Shown here: one piece after another, positions 47,332 through 58,041 of the stretch
Position numbering within the stretch: the first letter of the stretch is position 1
How the letters are laid out: each line of letters begins with the position of its first letter
The notes under the pieces: model-generated
Database searches by the model: none
What the model saw: only the letters and a program-made list of their open reading frames with translations
What the model was told of the DNA's origin: nothing
Program-made: the position numbers and the translations under genes
NCBI GenBank assembly: GCA_003116875.1
Contig: BCKT01000002.1
Coordinates: 434,001 to 498,000 of the forward strand
Source of the DNA: Takashimella koratensis
Taxonomy: Eukaryota; Basidiomycota; Tremellomycetes; Trichosporonales; Tetragoniomycetaceae
Reading direction: 5' to 3'
Length of the DNA: 64,000 nucleotides

Positions 47332-47827
47332 ACAATCGAGCGGTTACCGACAACACCAAAAAGGTTGGATAGAGGGAATGAACAAGGGCTATACAACTTG
47401 GGTTTGGAATCAACACCACTATCTTATCATACATTGAGGATTATCTTTTGGGCAGCTTCAGTGAAAGTGAGGAATATTCCTTTGGGGTCTCAGGTTGAGG
47501 AAGGGAGCGGATGAGGCGAGGACAGTCCATGACTATCAATCAAGAGGATGATGTTTTATAGATTTTCTGCACGTCATATATGACAACGTGCCCATACCAA
47601 GTCCTCGAAAAGCCTCGAGACGGACAGGGTCAAGTTGGAATCGCAAAACGACGAATTCATCTCAAATTGACGTAGCTTTGTACAGACTGTAACAGCCCGG
47701 TCTGTTCAGAAATCTCATCAGTCCATCCATCCTGCCACCTCGAGACCTTTGTGTCCTCCCCTCCAGCACGTTGCTCGAGCGCACCAGGACAATGTCGTCG
47801 AGACTCGCTCGAATCGAGGTCGAACGC
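47332..47827. other. intergenic between convergent genes
   Basis: 3' flanks of the GPHR-type gene and family 2 copy 3. No gene seen. Confidence 0.45.
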
Positions 47828-49297
47828 TCACGAATCCCACTTCTCGGTGGACGGATTCGGCTCGAAAGCTTCCGTATCGTCCGGGAAAGGCTCGAACTTT
47901 TCGGTCGGACGGTTTGGGTCGAAGACTTCTTCGGTCTCAGACCCACTCGTATCTTGCGCTTGGGGTCCGAGTCCGAGATCATCGGCAAATTGGGGATTCC
48001 CCAACATGTTCGTGAAATCGAGCTCATTTGCGCTCAGAGACGGGTAGTCGGCGTTGTTGAATGGCGCTGGCAGGAACAAAGACATCCACTCGACTGGCTG
48101 AGTCTCGGAAAAAAGAGCGTCGTGCGTAGGCTCCGGCCCGATGTAGCCAGAAGGGGAGCTTGCCGGAAAGGTGGGGAGAGGGGGTAAGTTGAGATTCTGG
48201 TCAAACTCGAACTCGGTGAAATTGAAACTCGGTTGCGCGGCAGTGTCAGCGGGTGGCGGGCTTGAAAGCTGATTCGCCGCGGCAAGCAGCGTGGAGATCG
48301 TCGCGTCGATGTCACTACTGTTGTGATCGGTATTGGTGGCGGCGAACGAATCCTCGGAGAGCTTTTGCTGAGTAAAACCTTCGGCAGCGAGCGGATGTTC
48401 GAGGGATGTAGCGGCTGAACCAGTCCCTGGAATTCCGAGAGCGTCGTTGCCGTCGATTTTCTCGGTCTTGATCGTGGAAGCAGCTGGTGCACGGCGACGA
48501 GGACCCCGCGGTATTCCTGCATCGCTCCTCCTTTTTCTTGTTCCCGATTTGCTCTGTTTCGCACTCGAGCGCTGACTTGAGCCTCCAGCCGAGCTTCCAG
48601 CCACCCCCGGAGGTTCCGAAGAGACAGAGACTTCGCGCCTCATGTCGGCTTCGAACATTTCGATGTTGTTCCGGATGAGATCAATCGACAGGGATTGGCC
48701 CGGATACTTTGCACGCAAAGCTGCCAAGACCCTTCCATGGGTCCGAAGAAGAGCGGTGTCGTGATCAGCGTTTTGCTCGTCTTTGAAAGTCACACAATGT
48801 TGGCAACCAGAAATCGAGCGAAGAGGGTGTGCCGGGTCGATCACTCCGTGGGCAGGCTGACAGGTGGAAAGCTTCATGTTGGTCCTTGCAAGCATCTCCC
48901 GGGTCATCCTCATGCGGTAATCGACGCCTCGCGAAGTGGTGATGTACAATTCGCTCCACGCGACCATTTCGCTGCTCTTCGGCCGAACGAAAAGAGCCTT
49001 GATCCTGAGATTAGAATCATGGATGGATTCTCCAGTTCTGTCAGCGAAATCACGATCGAGGATGCTCGCACCAGCAACAAGTGTCTGCTGAAGCTTGAAC
49101 ACGTATTCATCGAGCTGTTGGGGGGTTGTGTACTTTGTTCTGAGACTTGCGAGACGCTGAGCGAGTGCGGAGTCGGTGACACTCCAGTCAATGCGAGTAC
49201 CGGCTGCAGTACCCGTAGGGCAAGTTCACAGCAGTGGTTCGGGGAGTGGTTCCAGTGTGGGCTGGGAACGACCGGGATCGCCTTGCGTCTGCTGCAT
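47828..49297 (-). pseudogene. family 2 copy 3, frame interrupted by one TGA
   Basis: 490-codon frame from ATG 49297 (MQQTQGDPGRSQPTLEP) to the stop at 47828, broken only by TGA at 49226-49228 (codon 24). After it the frame runs on: DSALAQRLASLRTKYTTPQQ, RTGESIHDSNLRIKALF, RGVDYRMRMTREMLARTN, second CxxC SGCQHCVTF, THGRVLAALRAKYPG, LSIDLIRNNIEMFEADMRRE. Longest tail of the family: a basic nuclear-signal-like patch (GTRKRRSDAGIPRGPRRR) and an acidic/aromatic C-terminus (NELDFTNMLGNPQFADDLGL). A 26-nt GT..AG segment spanning the TGA is too short to be an intron. A start downstream of the TGA would lack any N-terminal CxxC. Broken or recoded. Confidence 0.65.
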
Positions 49298-50289
49298 TGC
49301 TAAGTAGCGGGGGACCAGAGATCGGTAGGCTGGTAGACGCTGAGAGGGGACACTGAGGGTGAGCTGGTGAAAGAGGGGGAAGGTGAGAGTGAGAATAAGG
49401 GGGTAGGGGGGAGGGAAGTCGGGCAATTTGTGCTGGGTATATGTGACAGCCATGCCTGACCAATTTCTCCTCTCTGCTCCTCCCTATCCGACAGTTGTCA
49501 AGACACATGGCGTGATTGGACTATTGAATTTTGTCTTCTCGCTTGGCCGGTGAAAGGAAAGGATACCTCTGCGCACTGTGGTTACAAATTTGAAAATGTT
49601 GGTCGACGACCTGGAGCAAGAGCTACGTGGGTTCCTCTGATCTTGCCCTTATCCTTTCAAGTTTGTGGATCGGCTCTGATCTGCGGTTTTGAGCGCGGTC
49701 GTCGGCGAGGGATAAGCGAAGTGCACAGAGCCGTGGACAGTGCAACGCTCCAAGGGGTGCAGCAGGAGCTCTTTCGTCTCTGTCTTTGCTACCCTTTCAT
49801 TCCTTTTGTAGAGAGGCTCTGTACTCAGTATAGGCTTAGTAAAACCCACGTACAAAGTCAAAGTGAGAAGGGTTGTTTGCTGCCACCTGGTCTTCTTTCC
49901 CTCTTATCCCGTAAGTTGCTCGTGGACATATGACACTCGGTTTGACTGTATGTGATTACACTAGGTCTGAGAAAGCTAGAGACCGATGGAACCGAGTCAA
50001 TGTCGACCAATGAGTGATTCATCTCAAGGCACAGAGAGTGTGTACACACTGCAACTGCCATCCCATTCGAAAGAGCCAACAGTCCCTCCTCCCTCTCCTC
50101 ACTTTTCCGAGTCTTGTCTTCCACTCCCTCATTGTTCGCAAGCGCAACGTTGTGTTGTTCGAAATCACAGAGCTCGGCTCGTACACCGAAGAAAGATCAG
50201 CCGCGGTAGTTGTTCTTGTCTGCGTTCGGAGGGTAAGATGTCGTGGGGCGCCCGAATTGGTCGAGCGGCGGAGCAGTTAGGTTCGGCCA
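49298..50289. other. intergenic between family 2 copies 3 and 4
   Basis: About 1 kb without a recognisable gene; short ORFs only. Confidence 0.45.
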
Positions 50290-51570
50290 CTAACCCGCCG
50301 AGTCTTGCTGGTCTGAATTGGGGCCCTCGGAGGGGGGAGACCCTGACACCACACTGCCGCCGTTGTAGTTGAAGAGACGAGCGATCTGGCCAACGGCAAT
50401 TCGATTGATCCGCCGGGGCCCGAAGACAGGTGCATGTCTTCCAGCTTGATTTCCCGAGGAATGAGCGTTGTTGTGCGCAGCCTCCCAAATGGAAGCAGCC
50501 GAAAGTGGAGGCGGAGGCAAGGCTTGGAGAACGTTGTATCGCCGCTGGTTGTGAGGGCTCGATTGCGAGTTCGAGTAAAGGATTGGAACCGTCGGTAAGG
50601 AATCAGGCTGTTGAGCTGCCCGGAGCAGCGCAGCCACGGCAGCGGTGGTGTCCATTGTTCCCAAGAGTGGCACGGGGGCGAATCCATCTGTGAACTCCGC
50701 TTGCGTGTATGGGAAGTCAACGGCAGCTTGCAGAGGGAGGGTCGAGGCAGGGGCGTACGCGGTCGCGGTCGACGGAATCTCCTCATGATTATTCTCGCCG
50801 TCGGTGTAGTGTCTCTGTTGGTCCGGAGATGGAGCGTTTGCTCGTGCCATCAGGGCGGCGGGATCAACGTCGCTCCACTTGCCGCCGCATGTAGTCTGGG
50901 TGTTTGTAGTCGCCGTGGCCCGTTTCATGTAGGGCTCGAACTGGTGAATGTTCGCTGTGACAAATTCGAATGTCAGGTTGTCCCATCCATGCTCCCTGCC
51001 GAGTTTCGTCAATGTCTGTCCGAATCGTAGGAGGTGGGAAATGTCGTGAACAATCTCGGTGCCGTCCAAGAGGAACGACAAACAGAGTTCGCAACTAAGA
51101 ACAGAAGAAAGATCGTTGTGGTCTTGGGAGCCGCGAGGAGGTTTCAATCCATCAAGCATCATGTTTGTGATTGCTTGCAAGTCTCGTGAGTAACTCACCA
51201 GAGCCTGGATGCTCTTCAAAACCGTGGGCCGATGGTGGTGGTAATCAATGATGTCTTGTTGTTCGCTCTTAACCGAGAAAGAGGCAAGTTCCTTGGTCAT
51301 GTAGGCGACCTGTAAGACCTCGATCGCAGACTGCGGAAGAAGCGGTAGACCCAGGATACTCGACGCAACTTCGATCGCACAGCAAAGTCGGGAAACGGTG
51401 GGTACGAGCTTCTCGGCTGAGCACTGAGAGATCATGCGCTCGTGAGAATCGAAAGTGTTTTCGTTCGCGGTAGTTGAATCGAGACAGGCTTGGCAAGTGA
51501 AGTACAAGCGTTTCCAATCCGCTTCTTCTGCTGATTCGGAGGGCACGGGGTTGACTTCGATGCTTTCCAT
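50290..51570 (-). CDS. family 2 copy 4, CxxC/helical protein, intact
   Basis: 426 residues, intronless, ATG at 51570 (MESIEVNPVPSESAEE). The open frame continues upstream to a TTG only. First CxxC RLYFTCQACLD. Helical region with LCCAIEVASSILGLPLLPQ and VLKSIQALVSYSRDLQAITN. Second CxxC LSCELCLSFL, then LLRFGQTLTKLGREHGW and FEFVTANIHQFEPYMKR, matching copies 1-3. The tail is Ala/Pro/Gln-rich with AAVAALLRAAQQPD and ends GPNSDQQDSAG. No domain recognised. Confidence 0.72.
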   Translation of the reverse strand: MESIEVNPVPSESAEEADWKRLYFTCQACLDSTTANENTFDSHERMISQCSAEKLVPTVSRLCCAIEVASSILGLPLLPQSAIEVLQVAYMTKELASFSVKSEQQDIIDYHHHRPTVLKSIQALVSYSRDLQAITNMMLDGLKPPRGSQDHNDLSSVLSCELCLSFLLDGTEIVHDISHLLRFGQTLTKLGREHGWDNLTFEFVTANIHQFEPYMKRATATTNTQTTCGGKWSDVDPAALMARANAPSPDQQRHYTDGENNHEEIPSTATAYAPASTLPLQAAVDFPYTQAEFTDGFAPVPLLGTMDTTAAVAALLRAAQQPDSLPTVPILYSNSQSSPHNQRRYNVLQALPPPPLSAASIWEAAHNNAHSSGNQAGRHAPVFGPRRINRIAVGQIARLFNYNGGSVVSGSPPSEGPNSDQQDSAG

Positions 51571-52191
51571 GCCGAGTTTTGAAGAGTCAGAGATTGGAAT
51601 GTTCAAAAAACTTGGGTATGGAGACCTGTGGAGGGAAAAGGGGGATAGGGAATGTTCAGAAAGAGGGGCACGGGCCTACGTAGTGCCATTCCTGGGGCGG
51701 GGGGGGAGGGGGCGTCAGTTATATGTGACAGCTTAGCTAGACAGTTTTCGGTCTCCGCCACACACACCCAACCGAGACCGCGAAGGCGGACGGCGTACTT
51801 GGACTTTCACTTTCCTCGCCCCGTTTGGCCGGTCAAAGGATCGATATGAGTGACGACAAAGTTGAAAGCCTCGGCGGCAGGAGAGGGGTTGGAGCCAGAA
51901 GTGTCTCTCCTCATGCCCGCGACATTTGCTCTTTGTTGAGCGTCTGTGAATTTCGGGTTTTGAAACGCAGTGGTCTGTTGGTCTGGATAAGCGGAGAGTC
52001 AAAAGTGACAGGCAACGTAACGCTACATGTACAGGATAACGTCTTTCAAAAGGTAAAATGCACTGGTGGAGGGAGGGGATGGGGACGGTCTTCGTGGGAA
52101 AAGGGCTGACTGAAAGTAAAAGCAATGCCACGTTTCATCCTTTGAAATTTGCTGCTCAACAAACACCAAAGCAACTGAAAAATATCAACCT
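51571..52191. other. intergenic between family 2 copies 4 and 5
   Basis: No gene seen. Contains the G-rich run ggggcggggggggaggggg near 51690, a possible G-quadruplex former. Confidence 0.45.
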
Positions 52192-53104
52192 TCAAAGCTC
52201 AATACTGAAATTTGAATTCAACCAAAAGGAGGCAGGAGGAGAGGAACGGCCACCAGCGTTCGTCGATGACGACGAGCTCCTCACCGTGCATGCCATTTCA
52301 AACATGGACATGCCAGGAAAACTGATCGCCATCCCCCTCATGCCCCCTACTTGTGAGGACTCTCCGTTACCTCTCTGAGTGCCACCGGGATCGCTCGGAA
52401 TTTGAGCGACCAACAAAGCCCAATGCTCCCGCAAGGGGTGCCATTGATCGGGTGGGAGCTTCTCGTGACATTTCTTGCAGCGACCACAGGCGCACGTCGT
52501 ACAGATACGTCCCCTGTGTAGAAGTGAGGCCAAGCCGCGGAGGTTCGGGTGGCTCTCGGCGAGCTGATCGATCGATGATTCGAACTCTGCTTGCTGCGTA
52601 TTCAGACTGTTTGTCTTTTCCTGAATGGTCTGTCGATGGGGCGGTATGTCTGTCGCAACCCATGACCAGTCGTGGGTGACGTTCGTCGACTGGCGTCGCT
52701 TGTTCTTCAGATCTGTGACGACTTCGTAAGTGATCGTCGGGACGTTGAGATTACAGACCCCCATAAGATCGAGATAGGCAAGATCGCGAAGATTGTCTAT
52801 CGCCCAGATCGTTTGTTCCACCAACGCCGTGACCCGAGTGGTGAAATCTTTCGCTGAAGTCTGATTTGTCGGGTCGGCTTCGATGAGGCTTTTGACATGA
52901 TCTTTGTCTTGGGCAGTCGGTTTCCAGCTGTGCGATCTCGTCTGGAGTGAACCGCAGCGCAGTAGAATCGTTTGAGACAGCGTTGTCATCAGGCGGCTCG
53001 GCAAGTATCGCATCCCCGTCGGTGGGTGCTGTGGACGAGCTCGAAGGTGTCGGCGTGCAGTCAAGACAGACGTACAAGTCCGTAGAGGAAGGGAGGGAGT
53101 CCAT
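52192..53104 (-). pseudogene. family 2 copy 5, frameshifted
   Basis: ATG at 53104 opens MDSLPSSTDLYVCLDCTPTP with the first CxxC, then an acidic linker and LRFTPDEIAQLETD. The helical continuation (DKDHVKSLIEADPTNQTSAK, TIWAIDNLRDLAYLDLMG, FESSIDQLAESHPNLRGLAS) and a second Cys cluster (RICTTCACGRCKKC, then HPLREHWALLVAQIP) are in another frame, open to the stop at 52192. The switch must fall near 52900-52930 and no GT..AG intron is visible there. Either a one-base indel in the genome or an assembly error. The most divergent member; the NI..F block is not clear. Confidence 0.55.
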
Positions 53105-54403
53105 TGCGGATACTGAAGGGAAGAGAGGGAGGTGTCTTGCAAGGAGCCGCTCGGCTTGTATGAAGGATACGTGGTGTGACGATGATGTACCAGAAGCGGC
53201 AGAGTGAAAAATTGGTCAGAGAAATTGGGTTGAATGAAGAGGAGTGAAGTGGAAAGAAAACGTGGGCGAAGGGGAGCAGCTAGTGGGTTTTTCTACCATT
53301 TTATGCGGATTGCTGCGAGTCAACCAAGTTGTGGAGCACACCTTCCTCCTTTCAGAATCGGCATGACGTGGTTTATGCTCACTATCCTGCCCCTTTACTT
53401 GGCCTATCCTCGCACTGACGCTTGTTTCGACCGCCTTCGCAGGTGCAGTGAAATGAGGGTTGACCTAGACCACACTCACAACTCAACAGCGGTTGCGCCA
53501 AGTGACATCACCAGCTGTTGTCCCGAGCTCTGCAATCGTGAAAGCTCCTTTGCAAGCCCCCTGGACAATTTGAAGTTTCACTTGCACAAGAACTGGACAT
53601 GGTCATTCCTCGGGCATCTTGGCTGCTGTAGACCCCGCCCCTCCCCCCACACGCCCCTCCCTCCTTCTCTTAAAGGCTACAGACAAAGCATCAGTCTCAC
53701 CGCGAACAAGCACAGCCCATGACCCCTACGAAATCCTTTATCTCCTAGTCTCTTCACGATGTTTTTGCGCTTTTTGATCATCCTTTGCTCAGCTCCTTGA
53801 CTGACAGCGCTTCACTTTCCTGGCTCTAAGCTTGGAAGGCCAGAGGCCGCTTGGCTCGGTCGCCGTTTGTTCCTTCCATTTTGCCTGTTGTCTGTGGCGG
53901 AAAGAGAGGTCTTAGGGACTGTAGAGACGGCCTACAGAGTATTTGCTTAGAGTGTGAGGGTCGTAGGAGGGCTCACCAAGGCTTGAAGGACGATTTTGAT
54001 TCGTACGTTATTGCAGAGGGAATGGCGTTGGAGCGGGCCAGCTGACAGGGCACCTTCATTCACGAGATGAAACATACATGAAACGCGAAATCCTTTGAAC
54101 AGCTAGCCTCCCCGCCAACGTTTCTTTTCTTACATTTGATACAAATTGTGAGAGAAAGATCTTCAAAACGTGTTGAAGGCTTTGACGGAGTCATCCTCCA
54201 TGGAGCGTTGGGGGCAACAAAGGCAAGCGGGCCAAGCCTTTGACGGGTTTTTTGCTCTTATCTGAAGTTTCGCCAAATGACGTTAGCTTCAAGGGAGTCG
54301 CTCGCGTCTCTCCCTATTGAGACCGATCCGCGTTTCACCCCCAGAATACCGTGTTGAGGCAGATAAAAACAATATGCTGCATGCTGAATCCCCAAAGCCC
54401 TCT
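53105..54403. other. intergenic, about 1.3 kb
   Basis: Upstream of family 2 copy 5 and 3' of the dioxygenase gene. A 162-codon ORF (53234-53722, +) and a 64-codon ORF (53851-54045, +, containing ICLECEGRRR) have no recognisable domain and no good coding signs. Confidence 0.4.
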
Positions 54404-56152
54404 CTATGCACCCTCCTCGAGCACCCACTCGCCACCGCTGTAGCCCTTGAGCGGAGCCCAAGTATCGGTGGGGTGTCGACCACGATAGTTACCACCTCCA
54501 GTCTCACCGCGCATGAACCCACAGAGCTTGAGAACTTCGGGTGTCATCTTCATAGCGACCTCGGGGGGGATGGCGAAGTATGTGCTTTCGCTCTGGCGGA
54601 AGTTGTCACCCTGCAAGTAGGTTAGCAGAGATTTCAACTTAATGATGACACTTGAGAGCATGGTGTAGTGATGGTAGATGGTGGAGGACCTACACAGCAG
54701 AAAAGACCGTAGATGATACGGGTGGCGAGGGGGTCGTCAAGCTCGCAGGTGTTGGCACCAGCACCGTGGAAGATGCTGCTGAGCCAGATAGCGAGGGAGC
54801 CTGTTGTCGATGTCAGCGATGTCACGAGGTACAGTGGACCAAGAGTGATGAGATAACAAGACAAAGCTCACCCTTCTTCATCTCGACAGCAACGGTGTCC
54901 TCCTGCTTGGGCGCACGGTCCTGGGGCCACAAGTGAGAGCCTGAGCACAGTCAGCACCAGGCTGAAGTGCTCGGAGTCGAAGTCATCAAGGCAGGGTATA
55001 GTATGAAAGGTCAGAGACGTACCGGGAGCAACGTGGGTGCCACCGTTCTTGGCGGTAACATCGGTACCCGCGACGAAAGTCGAGACTGTGCTCAAAGTCA
55101 GCTGGTACTTCACGAAAAATCGGTCGAGCGAGGGATTGATAACAAAAAGGCGGGGAGGGGAGAGGTACTTACCACCGTTGACCCATGACTGGGGGCCCTC
55201 ACGCTGAACAGCACACGAGTTGAGGTCACTACGAAATGTCAACACAAGATCGTGGGATCAGAGCTTTCTAACAGTTGCGCGAAGGGGAAACGTACCGGTG
55301 GAGCTTCTGGTTGCCGGCACCGGGGCAGACCTTGTAGCCGATGGTTGTGTGGAGCCAGTCTGAGTGCGGTTAGAGTATGGTCTAGCTTCAGATGGGAAGC
55401 TGAATGGTGATTGAGAAGTCACTCACATCCACGACGACGGTAGACCTTCTCCTCGCCGAGCCACTATGAGAGCGTCAGAATCGGCTACATACTCTCGTTG
55501 TTCTCTGAGGAATATCCCCAGGTAGAGAAGACTTACGTCCCACATCTCTGTATGGCGTCAGCTCTAGATCAAGAAAAGATGGCCGGTTGTAGACTCACCG
55601 TGACAGATGAACTCCTCCATGACTACGTTCCAGCCATTCAGTCAGTCACGCACGTCTCCCAGTAAAACTTCTTGTTTGTACTCACTCGCCTTCCAGACCT
55701 TGCGCTGGACACTGTTATCCTCGTCAGCTCATTGCCTACATCGAGACGAGCTGGGTATGAAAAGAAACTGTCAGGCTTACACCTTGGAGACCTCCTCAGG
55801 GCACGAGCCGATCAAGTCGTAAGCGGCGGTAGTGTTGGAAGCGCGGATGCTGTTCTGGAAGGCATCACGAGCGCGGCCCTCGGCCTCGGCCTGGGCAAAG
55901 TGGCCCTTGGCCTTGGCGTTGAGCTGGTCGACTTCCTCCTCGGAGCACTAGAGGGAGGTTCGATGTCAGCTCGTCAAGAGGAGAGCTGAGATGATGGTGA
56001 GGGGCTGAGAAAGGGAGAGGGAGGGGCAGAGGAGGGGCAGAGGGAGAGGGACATACAAAGTCAGAGAGGACGATAACACCGTCACGGTGGATGATGTCGA
56101 GGATCTCCTTGATCGGCGACGAGGCGGGGATGGTCTGGACAATGGGGGACAT
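54404..56152 (-). CDS. phytanoyl-CoA dioxygenase (PhyH) family Fe(II)/2-oxoglutarate oxygenase
   Basis: About ten small exons. Start MSPIVQTIPASSPIKEILDI, then IHRDGVIVLSDF and, after splicing, CSEEEVDQLNAKAKGHFAQA, VWKA, VMEEFICH and WLGEEKVYRRRG. The iron site reads LHRDLNSC (HxD formed across a splice junction) with the distal His in SSIFHGAGANT. Between them: GPQSWVNGG, TFVAGTDVTAKNGGTHVAPG and SHLWPQDRAPKQEDTVAVEM. The C-terminus has FAIPPEVAMKMTPEVLKLCG and ends EEGA. All three metal ligands are present, so it is probably active. Such fungal PhyH proteins often act on secondary metabolites, but no biosynthetic cluster is visible here. Substrate unknown. Confidence 0.88.
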
Positions 56153-56724
56153 TGTGATACCGTTGACGGGGGTGCTGGGGATGATAGGGGTGCTGAGAGG
56201 GAGTTTGTGGTGAAGTGGGGGGGTTAGAAGGCTGGCTGAGACCTTGTTGTCGACTTTTTTTCGCTTTTGAATGGCCCACCTGAACCGGCTATCACCGTCT
56301 CAAGTCCGCGTTCCGGAAAACGGAAAACGGACAGATAAGGCTGGTAGGTCATTGGTCGACCCCTTTTCCACAGCGTCACCACGCACACGGCCCCCGGCGT
56401 AGGTATTTCGGCCAACGGGAAGAGGAGGAGAAGGTCGTAGGAATGCACCCATGATGCTGGGTCTGCTGAAGCGAGATGCGTGGGAGGTGTGGTTCTCAAC
56501 TCCTATCTACGGCCGATAATCGCGCCCTCTCCCTGCCTGGCTGCTTCACTGGCTCTAAAGGATTCAGTGGCGACTCACGTGACTGTTTTACTAACTTTCG
56601 TACGTCGATTTGATCTCGCTCCCCGCTGCTCTTCACTGTCCCCATGATCGGCCGTTGCCATGCTTTATAACTTTCCTCCACCCACCCACCCATAACCCCC
56701 AACCTTACTGCCCTCATCATCACC
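56153..56724. promoter_or_regulatory. divergent promoter region, PhyH / YPI1
   Basis: 570 bp between divergent starts. No clear TATA box near either gene. Confidence 0.45.
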
Positions 56725-57765
56725 ATGCTCGCAGCCCACGCCCGACCCGCCGAGCACGGCTCTCGCACACTTACTCTCACACCCACCCCCGATGAGGCAG
56801 GTCCCTCTGCCCCGCCCGGCGGTACAGGAGCAGGCGAGCGCGAACACACGACCTCGCCACCGCCCCCCTCGTCGACTGTGGGCGTGCTCAGGCTCCGAGG
56901 AGGGCCAGTGAGGAGGCAGAGAGTGGTATGGAGTGAAGGAACGATAGATAATGAAGGAATGGGGAAGAAGAAGTCTAAGAGTGAGTAGAGCACGCCGGCG
57001 CGGGAGGGTGATCAGGGGGTCTGGATACGGTTCATGCCCGGTCTCGACGCTGGTCGTTCAGCTGGGACAGGCCTCAGTGGTTGTAAAAGCATCCATATGC
57101 GATTGCTAACCTGGGTCAAACCTTAGTCTGCTGCATCTACCACAAACCACGAAAATTCGATGAATCCTCATCCGAGTCCGACTCGTGCGACTCTGACGAT
57201 GACCACGATCACGGTCACGACCATTCCCACGGCGCTCACGACCACGGGCACGGGCGTGTCGGCTCTGGCCCTAGCGCAGGCGGACAGCGTGTGCGGACTG
57301 GTGCGCCGGGTTCACAAACGGTGGAGCGGAGTCAGGAGTCAGAGTCGGAGGCGGAGAGCGAGAGCGAGTCGGATGGAGGCGCAGGAGACGGTCGAGCAAG
57401 GTGAGTGGGTCGCGTGACTTGGCGTGACTTGGAACGCAGATTCCTTCGCTTTACCCTTGATCCGGTGTTACAAGCGCTGCAAGCGTCGATGGGAACTCAC
57501 CCGCCCCACGTAACCATACTGGATGTCTGTTTCCTTCCGGTCCACTATGGTGGATACCGGATTACCCCAGCGTGCACACGTGTGACGTCCAGTGAACAAT
57601 CCCCCATTCCTGCCGTTTCCCATCCCCCACCTCCTTTATTCCACTCATGGCTATTGTCTAACTCACGTTCGCAGACCCGTTAAACCCCGCCGAAAAGGCC
57701 GACACCCAACCAAGGCGAACAAGTACGATGTTCAGCCCACACCCAAGGGCAAAGACAAGGCGTAG
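56725..57765 (+). CDS. YPI1: type 1 protein phosphatase inhibitor (YPI1 / PPP1R11)
   Basis: 206 residues in three exons, 56725-56980, 57127-57400, 57675-57765; all phases agree. The diagnostic PP1-binding core is QRVVWSEGTIDNEGMGKKKS followed across the intron by KICCIYHKPRKFDES, containing the RVxW docking motif (VVW). A His/Asp-rich stretch (DHDHGHDHSHGAHDHGHG) follows, then an acidic region and a basic C-terminus (PVKPRRKGRHPTKANKYDV). Regulates the nuclear PP1 catalytic subunit Glc7. Convergent with the helicase gene, 276 bp apart. Confidence 0.95.
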
Positions 57766-58041
57766 CAACGTTAACTTCAATAGACGTGCCGACAAAGGCC
57801 AGATTTTTGCTGGGTTCATCACCCGTACCACAGTACGCTCGCTTGTCTTCGCCAGGCCTTGTTGTAACCCCTGTAACGAACATTCGACACCCTACACAGC
57901 TGCGTACCCCACCGTAGTCTGCGGAGCCACACCGCTACTTCCGTACTCAGGCTGCCATATGCATCCATCCGCTTGTGCTAGTTCTACAGTTGATCTAATT
58001 TACCATGCGTGTACTTTCCTTCAGATCCTCCCCAAGTGTGC

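Noticed and set aside
49202..49227. Intron removing the TGA of family 2 copy 3
   Set aside because: The only GT..AG pair nearby gives about 26 nt, too short for splicing.
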